A stretch of DNA of 64,000 nucleotides, from NCBI GenBank assembly GCA_013397865.1, contig VZTI01002062.1:103459-167458 (forward strand), written 5' to 3'. Positions 35,401 through 45,666 of the stretch are shown piece after piece. The notes under the pieces were generated by a model. The model had not been told where the DNA came from and made no database searches. It was given only the letters and a program-made list of their open reading frames with translations. The DNA is from Struthidea cinerea. Lineage: Eukaryota > Chordata > Aves > Passeriformes > Corcoracidae. A program made the translations under genes and the position numbers. Position 1 is the first letter of the stretch, and each line of letters starts with the position of its first letter.

Positions 35401-38252
35401 TCTTTTGAAGGTATCCCGAACACTGTGACAGAAGTATTTGTCACTCAAACTATTTATAATTCTAGGAGTTTGGAGGGCAGATAGACATTTATGCTTTTTC
35501 ATATGACATGGCAGCTCTTCCTTTGCATGAAAGGAATTGGCCATGCCTGTATGGACATGTCAGGCAGATCTGGACCATGCTGTTTTTGCTAAATGCCATG
35601 TTTACACCCCGGACACACTTCTGGCCACTTGATTGATCTTTCTGTCTCAAAGATGACCTTGTAGCTGTGTGAATGTCAGCTTGTTGTCTGCTGGACCTCT
35701 AGTTCCTGTGGATGGTTGGAAGAGGTGAGTGCAGGGTACCTCAAGAAACATGAAACTGTTGTCCATGTAGCACCTCCTCTAGAAAATCTTTAAGGACTCT
35801 CGAGTTGAATAAGATTATGAAGTCTTGTATTAACCACCATTTCTTTTTTTTTTTGATGACATGTGAAACTATACTAAGGCCAGTCAGCCTTTGAGAAATA
35901 AGACTGATTATCATCACAGGCGTTTTTCTTTATTTTCATAACCACCTCAAGCAATTAGTTTTGAGGACTTCTTGGCAAAGCTTACATGCAGGTTATCCTT
36001 CCCTCCTAGTCCTTCTTATGTCTCTTGAATTATTCTTAACTCTGCATTTCTGGGAATCGCAGGCAATGTATAGACACAACGCCTTCGGCAGGCACGCAAG
36101 GAATGTTATGAGGGTAGCAGGCTTCCCATTTCCCTGGTCAGTCAGAAGATTTATGTGCCAGTATAATGAGAATGAATGATTCGCTGTTGTTCATTGACAG
36201 GGACCTTGTGGGTCTGTCTATCCACAAGAGCTTTTGGGAGTTGATAACCTTTGTGCTTCAGGTTTTGTTTTGAATAGATAGTAGTGGAGAAAATAGTTAT
36301 TGGTAGATGTAAAACTGGACAAACAAACCAAAGGGTATTAGCCAAGTTCTGGCAGTAGAGCTGAAAATCTGAGCTATTTATACAGCTGGAAACAGAGTTG
36401 GGGTATTTTCATTATTTTGGGACGCAGCATAGACTTTATGGGATGCTCCTGCCTAGGATTTCAGTCTCTTCTATTTTTTAGGTCTCTGTGAGACAATGTG
36501 ATGTATCGCAGCTTTGGTCTGAGCACCGGCCAAGTATAAATGGAGGGGCCGGTTTTGAACTCTGAAACTGAGAAGTTTCTAGGTCACTCTAAAGTTGCCC
36601 AGAGACAACATGCCCAGAGGCATGTTAAAGTATCTTTTTTGCCATTCAAAAGCAAGATAAAATGTCCGTAGACAGAACCACTATTACTACTATATAAGTT
36701 ATTCATTTCAACACCTTTCTCATATCATATCAAGTTAATGACCGTTTTGTGTGTCTGGTATACATCCAGAACCCCTGTTGTAAAGTCAAGGTTGCGTGAG
36801 ATACCCCAGTTTGCATTAGTAAATGCTACAGGACACTATATTATTTTGACAATTATCATAAAGCTACATAAACCACACTTTAAAAGATTTCTTTTTCTAA
36901 AGGATAAGAAGTAAACATTAAATACTGAACTTTGATTTTCAAATATATTACATATACCTCCCCCTCCTTCATATCAAAATCATAAATTCTTGTGAACCCG
37001 AAAGATAAGAGCCAGATTTTTTTTGCTGTTATGTACCTAAAATGTAGCAATCTTTAGAAGAAACCTTAGTATTATCTCTACTGCAACCACATTAATTCTA
37101 GAAGAATTAATGCCCTCTCTAGTATTTATGATTTCCTAATATCCACTTCTTGAAAGTTTTGGCTTTCTCAATTGTTCCAGCAGATTCACGTTATAAGCTT
37201 TTGAGGCTGATTTAAAATTTCACCATGCATTTTTGCATTTTGATCAAGAATTCAGACCAGGACTTAAGGGCTTATGTCCTATTCAGAAGTTTCCCATGTG
37301 CAAAAACATTTTTCTGAAACATATGGGAAAGAAAAGGGTGCCTTTGCACACATGCCTGGAAGGTAATTGGAAATCACTGTGCTCCATTTTTCAAAAATAA
37401 GAACCATAAAACCCCCTCCTGGAATGGCACAAAGCACGCACATTTTCTCTCTGAAAGGCACAGACTCAGCGTTTTTACATATACCTACAATATGGTGGCT
37501 GGAAAGACATTTGGAAGCGTTCCCTCAACAATAGTCACATCACCATTCTCCTATCTGTGCTGGCTGAAGTGGAGACAGAGCGTTGTTTACCCCTGTGCTG
37601 TTGTGTAGCAACCCTGGGAGTTTGAGGCATAGCTGTGAGCAGTGCTTGGTGCTGGTGAGAGCCTTATGTGTGCCGTGCGCAGTACGGGCAGTGATCCTTG
37701 GTGAGCTGGGTCTGCTGCAGGCAGGAGGTGGGAGAAGCAGCCAGAACACCCCTGTGCTAATGCATGGGGTGACCAGGGGAGAAGGAAGGGCACAAAACTG
37801 CTGCCCATCTTTCCTAGGTCTGTACCTGTGCCTAAATGATTTCATCCAGCCCTGAACTTGTAATGGAAAATCTTGCATGGCTACAACTTAGTATATCACA
37901 GTCTGTGTTTGTGACTGAGTTGGCTTGATTTAACAGTACCTTCAGAGATACACTGCTTGCAAAACATGCACCACTAGCCAAAGTATGCCTTTTATCAAGA
38001 TGGGTTAGGAATATCCTGTGCTTCCCTACAGGCATGTCGCTACCTGTAGCTGAATTTAATAACACTAGATTATTGTAGTGTGGTTTTTACTGGCTTTTTT
38101 CCTTCATTCTTCTGAATCTATTTACTTAATTTTCCTACCATCAAGAGAAAAACACCCCTATGAATACTTGCAAAAGCAGGGTCAGATGGTGAGGCTGGAT
38201 TGAAAGAAGATATTTAGATTCTTCGGGTGGTGCTCAAGAGAGCTGTGGGCTC
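32444..38252. other. Non-coding stretch, nothing recognised
   Basis: Nearly 6 kb without a recognisable gene or repeat family. A patch at 33595-33680 and another at 33860-33880 (cccccgcggcc) hold more CpGs than the surroundings. A 7-bp inverted repeat flanks a TATAAA-like word at 36525-36553. A T-run at 35841-35854 and (A/T)-rich tracts account for the other low-complexity patches. A GC-richer part at 37560-37850 gives overlapping open frames on both strands without domains. Confidence 0.5.
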
Positions 38253-38570
38253 AGCTATGCTACACAGCCAAGTACGCTATAGAGATCCCTGAGCTAACGC
38301 CATGATCGGAAGCTCTGTTAGTGTTGTTCTGTTCTCCCTGGGCTAATTAACAGAGGTGCCTCTCAGCATACCTAATTAGCTCTGTTCCTGCAGCATCCTC
38401 AGGGGCACGGCTAATTAGCGTGGGTGCTTTGCTATACAGACACGGCTGTATTGCCTCTGGGATCTAAGCTAGCATCCGTGCATGGCATTGCAATGCACCA
38501 TGTAGACCAGCCAGTTTCCTCAAAGCTACCTCAGGATCTCTAACAGCCCTTCGCTGTGTAGACTTGCCTG
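38253..38570. promoter_or_regulatory. Block with clustered CTAATTA sites, possible enhancer or old repeat
   Basis: Three copies of CTAATTA, the core of many homeodomain binding sites, lie at 38343, 38372 and 38411. The flanks contain loosely repeated words: gctatgctacacag at 38254-38267 and gctttgctatacag at 38426-38439, then gtagac-containing phrases near 38503 and 38557. The cluster could belong to a conserved regulatory element, or the block could be a decayed transposon with internal repeats. Sequence inspection alone does not decide between these. Confidence 0.2.
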
Positions 38571-38696
38571 GTGCATTAATGAGACCCCAAAAGCTTACGC
38601 AGGGAGAAGGATAGCAGCTTGGGATGTGGCCTAGAGGGTAACATTTTGGGACACAGATATTTCAGGATGAGTCCCAGATTGATTTGCTTTTACTTT

Positions 38697-38763
38697 ACAT
38701 CTACTTCTTACCTTCACCTCTACATCTACTTCTTACCTTCACCTCTACATCTACTTCTTATCT
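38697..38763. repeat. 25-bp minisatellite, about 2.7 copies
   Basis: The unit acatctacttcttacctt plus cacctct starts at 38697, 38722 and 38747. The first two units are identical in the region I can compare, and the third breaks off after acttctta. The array is strongly C/T-rich on the plus strand. Because 25 is not a multiple of three, the frame crossing it (38619-38831) reads a different phase in each copy, so the repeat does not encode a peptide repeat. Confidence 0.95.
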
Positions 38764-39029
38764 TTGGATTAAAAACACTGTTAAAAGTAATTACCAGCTG
38801 TGGTAGGGTCAAAAAAATAAGCCTATATTGAGACAAATGAAGTCTGAACCTGCTACTTTGCAGCTTGCTGGTTTTTGCTTTTAGGTTGTCAGCTAAACCT
38901 ATAGCTACTAAAAGATAGTTATGAACTAATGAGCTGAAGCATTTTTAAAGCATATTTCCCTATTGCTCTGGTCAAATAATGATAACAAAGTATTCTTTAT
39001 GGTTTTACAGGCCCTGCTCTCTCTAATCT

Positions 39030-39152
39030 TTAGATGCTTTGCAAGCATGAGTAAGCACAGCTTCATATGAGCCCATGATAAGGCAATATAATGATTCCCA
39101 TAATATGAGCAGTAAATCTGAGATGTGAAGACCAGCCAAAAGTAACTTGCAT
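39030..39152 (-). repeat. MIR-like SINE, 3' half, old copy
   Basis: The order of pieces on the plus strand, gatgctttgcaagcatgagtaagca, then aatataatgattcccataat, then gtaaatctgagatg, then aaaagtaacttgca, follows the reverse-complement of the MIR core and tail (gctttacatgtatta, then tattattatccccatttta, then cagatgaggaaactgag, then aagtaacttgccc). The tRNA-like head is missing. Divergence is high, but four blocks occur in the right order and spacing. Confidence 0.5.
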
Positions 39153-42100
39153 TTATTAGAAAGAACACGTCCTCCCTGATTTAACTTATTCTTGCACCGT
39201 GCTCCTCAGAACTTCCTTGTACAGACATTTTTCTTATCAGCACTGTTTTAACTCACTGATATCTATTGATTGCAGGTTCAGTGTAACTGAGCTGACTTGA
39301 AACTGTTGCATTGCACCGTATGAGAGTTGCAGAAAGGTGACTTATTATTCACAAAGGGGCTGTACACTGTAGAGGGCTGATAAACAAAAGATCCACTGTT
39401 TCTGTCTTCTGCTTACAGTAACAGTAGCAACAGGCTGCACTGATACCTTCCCTGATAGCTTAGCCTTGCTCAGAAATACAGTGCCATTTGTGGCTGCAAA
39501 TTTTAGCCTCTTCATGGAGTCCTCAGGGGCTCAGAACCTCCCAGGAGGTCAGTGGGAGACTCTTCCCAGTAAGTGGAAAAGAGCTGTCAGAGACGGCCTA
39601 ATATGGCTCTTAATCTTGTTTCACTTTATTCTCGTCATTCTAAAAACCTCAGAGATACATAACATACAGCTATCCAATTTTCTCTCTTTCCCACAAGGAA
39701 AGCCTGTGGCTATACCTGCGTCATATCTGAGCTGATCTTGGGAGTGGTCTGCAGTGCTTGCTGTGTCTTTGCTGTGCAGCGTTCCTATTGCCTATTAGCT
39801 CAACCTCCTCTGGCAAATGATGGTGATGCCCATTTGTGAAAGACTCATTCTTTATTGGAAGCACAGAGTGGGATACGTGGAAGTGATCTGGCCAGGCAAA
39901 GGGAAGTGGCTGCAGAAGTTCCTTTGTAGCCATGTGCGCTTGACATGCACAGATCAGCCAAGAATGCACACCAGCAGGTAAAAATATCTAGAAAATCCCT
40001 AGCCATGTCTTTAAATTCAGCCTCAAGGACGGCCTCTGCTTCTCTCCCTTCCAATAGGGAGAAGTACTGTTGAGAGACACTGAGCCTTCGCAGCGTTTCT
40101 CTAGAAATGCAGGAAGGAGAGGTGCCTCGTGTAGCTAAATCACCCTGTGGCTGGTTCCACATGCACCTGCCAAACCCTGCTGTGGTGCAAAAGGGGCCCA
40201 TCCTCCTGACCCTCCTGCCTGGATCAGTTGTAGTTAGGTACAACGTCTGAGTTTTCAAACAAGAGGTGAGCAAGACCTCCTAGTTAGAGCTCTGTACAAC
40301 ACCCTCTTCATAGAAATGACTTCTGGCTTTAATGGATGGTCGGATGCCATTAGTGAACTGCGTTATTTGCATATATGGATCCTCCTTCACGGAAATCCCA
40401 GAAACATTCCTGCTTGAGCTATGTGCAAAAGAAATCTGGGATTAAGAAAACAGGCCTCCTGAGCAGAGAGGAACAAGAGACAAAGAGATGTGTGTCTCAG
40501 CAAGACTTCTCTTCCATGAGAGAAGCCTCAACATGTGTGCAAGGTGAAAAAGAATAACAGGGTGACGTCAGTGCTGGCTGGCGATGGGCAAGGGAGGGCC
40601 CTTTTCATCACAGTCTGGCAGAGAAACACACGGCTTCGGCAGAGGGGGGGAGTACAGATCCTGACTTCAGAAATAGAAATCCTCTTTTAATAAGTGACTG
40701 AAACTGTAGGAGTTCGTAAAGAAAGACAGCCTTCCTGTTCCTTGTGTCTTTAACTCTTTCCCTGCCTGATGGAATGTTGCTATTCCTTTCACTTTCCTGC
40801 TTTACTCTCCTGTGCATTTTGGGGAAAGAGTGAGCGAGCCGTGTTACCTAATACAAAGAGGGCTCCAAAAGGTCAAAAATCAATGCCAAGACCTGCACCA
40901 GAAATAACTGGAAGCCAGGGCAGTTGCAGAATGTCCGGTTGGTGCATGATCCCATGGGATCCACAGAGTAGGGCTTTTAAAGGTAAAGGCATCCATGTTC
41001 TTATTGAAGGTAATTTTTTCTTTCTTTTTTTTTTTCTTTTTTTCCCTTGAGGCTTAGGTTCCAGTAACAGATTCATCTTGCCTATTTTGAGAAATGCATT
41101 TAGTCACCTAAGCCCTGTCTATAGTCAGTGAGGCTAAATACGCGTGTCTAGAGGACAATTCATCCCATGTGTGTTACTTTGGAGAGGTGGGGGTGGTGAT
41201 GGTGAAAATAAGTGCCCCTGGGAAGGTTCTGCCTGCTCCAGCTGACCACACAGGGAGGCCAGGGAACTTTCTGGGGCTGTTTTTTGTCTTGCAAAAATTT
41301 GAGTATTGCAGTGCTGCCTATGGTTTTGATTTGGCTGAAGCAAGGAAGTGCTGGAAAACACAAGAAAGAGGTTGAAGCCCTGAACATTAACCAGGCATCA
41401 CAAAGGTGTCAGTAAGGGTCCACAACTCTAAATAAAGAATGCAGATAAAGTAAACACTTGTAAATCTGATATGCTTGTACTTGAACAGTTGCTAGCAGGA
41501 CCTGAACATGCGATAGGAAATCAGTATTTGCATACTGGTTTTGGTCTGTTACTGTTGAAATTGTGATCAGGTTTAGAAGCTATAGCAATTTACAGAGAAT
41601 ATGAAAATTATTTTGTAGCACAGATAAAACATAATGAATCACCTAGTGCCATAATGCAAAATTTTCCACTCCCGTCCTTATGTTTTATACTGATATCTGC
41701 AATTCACCACTTTAAACAAAACAAATAGTTTTTTATTTACTTTGGGCAACAAAAGTCAAGGCTAGTTTTCATAGGAATATTTAATTTTAATATTGAGATA
41801 AGAGTGACCAACCCAGATTCTGACGGACAATTTTATCAGTGCAGTCTAACATATAAATCTTGTTTCAATGACACTTGCCCTGAATAAAAAGCAGGTTTGC
41901 TAGCACAGACGAGAGATCTCCCAGTCTAATGCATCCCAGATGATTCTAGTCTGGGCGTATCTGTGCAATCTGAGACTGGCAACTGTGCCTTGCTCTCTGC
42001 TGCTTTTGTTGGAGCCAGTGGCCAGACGAGGTGCTCAACACCCGGCAAGGCTGGGTCGGCTGGGCTCTGGGATGGTGCAGAATTCTGCTGAAAAGAGAAA

Positions 42101-45009
42101 GTCTTATGAGAACAGCTCGATTCGGTGCTTTTTCCACCAGTGGCTAATTTTAGCAAAACTGTCCTTAGCACGTGTGTGTGGGAGGGCAAACTTTTCCTTC
42201 TTTACATGACCTTTGTATAAAACCAAATCCAGAGCAGTGATTTTTCTCTCCCTCCCCTCTTTTCCAATTTCTGGAGACTCACTGATGGGGAAAAAAAAGA
42301 AAAAAAAACAACTTATAGAAATCTGTGGTTTGTGTGAAGGAGCAAATTTAAATAGGAAGCAAGTTAGCAGAAAGTTTCTTGCTGCAACTTGAAACTATAC
42401 CAAAACATTTGGTTTAATGTCCCAGAGCTGTTTTCCTGCTGTTCTGTTCATAACTTGATTTATGAGTGTATGTGTGCCTAACAGGTAGAACTCTGGTCTG
42501 GGACGTATATTTTTGTTCAGGCTACAAATCCTTCCTGTGCCCTCTCTGCTTCCCCTGCTCCCCATGGCAGCAGAAAAATTAGGGCATGTGTTGTAAAGGT
42601 GCTGTTTTCTTCCCCTGCCCATTGTGCTGGCTGAATGACTCACAAACCAAACATTGATAATATCAGCTGACAGTTATTTAAACCTGAGGTTTCAGGTTAA
42701 GGAGTAACAATGAATGCAAATATAGCTGCTAAGAGCCTGTTTGCAGTGCACGTGCTTGTGTGTTAGATCTTGAGAATTTTTAAGGGTTGTTACACAAAGT
42801 TCCATAAAGCAAAATTAGAAGATGATATAGGGAGTCCATGTTAAGGTGTCTGTGATGCTATTGAGGTGTACCTGCTTCTCAGGTACCCCTCAAAAACCTG
42901 CAGCTCATCCCTGAGCTCAACAGAGTGAACACCTCTAGTTTTCCTTGCAAGCACCTCTTGTTTGTAACCGGATTGCTGGTCACTTGTGACGGCCTCCTGA
43001 AAAAGGAAGGTACAGCATGCTAGTTTAAAAAGACATCAGTGTTGTGTAAGTACCAGTAATAAGTTAAGCTGTGCCTGGGAACTGTCCCCATTTGGGCCAC
43101 GGTCTTCTCTGCCCCAGCCCTTTAGAGCATTCCATGGAGCTTGGTCGTTGCAGAGGCCGCTCCAACAGGCAGGCTGCACACAGCCACCTACTTCCATCAT
43201 CTGAAGGAGACAGCTAATGCAGGCATGGGCCATTTGCAGGAGAGTTCTCAGATATGGCCACAGGCAGATTTCATAGTCTCGGTCTTTCAACACAGCTGTA
43301 TGAACTATGATACTGTCAGAAGTGTTTACATTTAGAAAATCTGCTTATTCTGTTAGGCAGAAAAGTATCCGCTTGCCCCTTGCACTGATTTTTCCCAGGG
43401 TGGATGGACACACTGAGAGACACACCTCAAGGTGGCTTGAGGTGTTTGTTGTTTGGTTTTTTTGGGTTTTTTTTTGGCATCTAATTCTATTCCACATCTA
43501 CTTTCCTGTAGAGAGAAGAGAGTTGCCTTGCTGCTGCTGAGTTATCTCTTTCTGGTCTTACTGCTATTAACTGACACAGATGCCTGGGTGAGAAAACTCT
43601 TGCTGAGCCAAGACTGAAGCAGTGAAACACCAGGAAATATACAAAGCCACCAGCAGCAGACAGGAACCCTCTCAGTTCTTGTCCTTTCCTTTAGTGGCAA
43701 CGGGAAATGGAAGAGCCTCTGGGATACATCCTCACTTTTCCTCTTCTTACCTTTAGGTCAGTATATCTTTTTCCAGCAGTTGTTCACCCCTAAGCTCTTC
43801 CTTGCCCCCAGAAATTTAAATATGCATATTTTTTCTAGGGAAACATGAGAGGTTATAATTTATATTTTATTGTATTTTATTAATATAGGCTGCAAGACTG
43901 CTTAGTTTAAATGTTGAAATAGGGGTTTTTTTTACATTTGCTTTCTGGTTTGTGGAGATTTCCCCCCCCCCCTAGAAAATCAATCACAAATATTCACATT
44001 AAAAATGCCGCTCTAGAGAAGAAAAAGTGATATTCTGCTTAGACAGTCTGTAGGTGCTTTAATGATGGATGCATTACTGCATTCACATCATCCTTCGCTA
44101 GTGATTTTTGACTAATTTTTCTTGTTTTGGGTGAAAGGTGGATTGGGGATATATTTTTTTGGAGGGGGGGTAATTCTAGTCAGAAGTGTGGGATGACTGG
44201 GATGACATTGAGAGGAATGGTTGGGTCTTCTGCCTATAGACCTTCTCCCAGGCTGTGATTTGTTTGCCTATATCACTTGACAGCACTGATTTCATTGTGT
44301 TAGCTACATTGCACTGAATTGTATATTCATTTAGGAACAGAGAGACTTTGATCACACTGACATGTATGACCTTTAAGCTTAGTCTTTACTGGGGTTATTA
44401 AATTAAACTGCTTAAAATCCTGGAAGCATTTGTAAACAAGGCGTATAAACACATTGAAATGTCCTAGAACAATTTAGAAATAGTATAATTAGTGTTTGGA
44501 GTAGCATACTCTCAGTACATTTACAATTCAGTGTTTGAAACCAAGCTAATTAAGTTCCAAACTGGACACAAGAATTAATTTCAATCACCTAATCTCCCAT
44601 TATGTGTTCACAGTTCATCAGAGGACTCATGAAAAATTCATAAATTCCAGGAATAGGAAATTCTCAGAAAAAGCTGCAGCTGAACATTGGAAACTGTCAG
44701 ACAAAACTTAAACTTTATCAGGTCTTGTTTACACAAGTCTGGTTCAGCTGATTCAATTACAAAATATTTATTCCTGTTGTGTGAGCATGACCCAACTGAG
44801 ATATGAAACTGGAGTTATTTTTCTGAAACCCCATCCCAGTGTACTTCACAGCTGTGTCTTTTTATCTTCTAGTGTTTTGGACAATAATATAATAGAAACC
44901 ATACAGGCCTCCATCTCTGGTTGCTAGCTGTAACACAGCAATGTCCGAAGTGACGCAGAGTCCTGAGTGCAGCTCCATCTCCCGACTTCCTCCATGTTAC
45001 CTCCCTTAC
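39153..45009. other. Non-coding stretch with several homopolymer patches
   Basis: No gene was recognised. Simple sequence includes a T-rich patch at 41019-41045, an A-rich one at 42291-42308 and an 11-base C run at 43962-43972. The minus-strand frame 39845-40273 (142 codons) has a partly protein-like composition but no recognisable domain or clear splice context. Overlapping frames at 41134-41415 and 41926-42209 run on both strands and are treated as chance. Confidence 0.5.
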
Positions 45010-45032
45010 ATGGTGTCCTGAACATGAGTCCG

Positions 45033-45540
45033 CAGTGCCCTGGCAGCCAGGAGGGCCAAGTGTGTCCTGGGGGGCATCAGGCACAGCATCGCCAGCCGGG
45101 CAAGGGAGGGGATTGTCCTGCTCTGCTCTGCACTGGGGAGGCCTCACCTCGAGTGCTGGGGGCATTTTGGTCACTGCAGTATGAAAAAGACATTAAATTA
45201 TTAGGGAGTGTCCAAAGGAGGGACAAAAGAAGGGTGAAAGTCCTTGAGGGGGAGCCTTATGCGGAGTGTCTGAGGTCACTTGGTCTGTTCAGCCTGGAGA
45301 AAAGGAGATAGAGGGGCCATTGCAGTTACAACTTCCTGATGAGGGGAAGAGGAGGGGCAGGCGCTGATCTCTTCTCTGTGGTTACCAGTGAGAGGACTCA
45401 AGGAAACGGCGCCAAGTTGTGTCAGGGGGGGTTTATGTTGAATATCAGGAAAAAATTTTTCACCCAGAGAGTGGTTGGGCACTGAACAGGCTCCCCAGGG
45501 AAGTGCTCACAGCACCAAGCCTGACAGAGCTCAAGAAGTG
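45033..45540 (+). pseudogene. Decayed C-terminus of the CR1 ORF2 (reverse transcriptase)
   Basis: Conceptual translation gives the CR1 ORF2 C-terminal landmarks in order, for example QYEKDIKLLGSVQRR and RSLGLFSLEKRR just before 45309. Compared with the family, the reading frame shifts by one base at about 45154-45164. The frame then meets an in-frame TAG at 45309-45311 and a TGA at 45483-45485, the latter just after a further apparent one-base loss. No functional product is possible. The overlapping minus-strand frames at 44869-45174 and 45276-45482 are shadows. Confidence 0.85.
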
Positions 45541-45642
45541 TTTGGACAATGCTCTCAGACACATGATGTGATTCTTGGGGTGTCCTGTGCAGGGCCAGGA
45601 ATTGGATTCGATGATCTGGATGGGTTCCTTTGAACTTGGCTT

Positions 45643-45666
45643 ATTCTATTATTCTGTGATTCTGTT
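45643..45666 (+). repeat. CR1 3'-terminal 8-bp tail repeats
   Basis: Three imperfect copies of the ATTCTRTG unit close the LINE. In living elements this motif helps the reverse transcriptase recognise its own RNA. Here it fixes the orientation and the right boundary of the insertion. Confidence 0.9.

Larger units (their letters stand above)
45010..45666 (+). mobile_element. CR1 LINE (non-LTR retrotransposon), 5'-truncated 3' end
   Basis: The segment from ctgaacatgag (45018) to the tail follows the 3' end of avian CR1: the ccctggcagccaggagggcc block, gcctcacctcgag, cacttggtctgttcagcctg, caggctccccagggaagtg, then ggattcgatgatctggatgg. It ends in three 8-bp tail units (attctatt, attctgtg, attctgtt; 45643-45666), the hallmark of CR1 3' ends. 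About 650 bases remain of a family whose full length is roughly 4.5 kb. This 5' truncation is the usual outcome of target-primed reverse transcription. The left edge is uncertain by about 20 bases. I have not assigned a subfamily. Confidence 0.93.

Noticed and set aside
36525..36553. accggcc/ggccggt inverted repeat around a TATAAA word
   Set aside because: A 7-bp stem with a 15-base loop is expected many times in a window of this size, and there is no CpG island or exon beside it.
39845..40273. 142-codon open frame on the minus strand with partly protein-like composition
   Set aside because: No domain, no convincing acceptor at its start and no partner frame. Length is within what chance allows across six frames of 64 kb.
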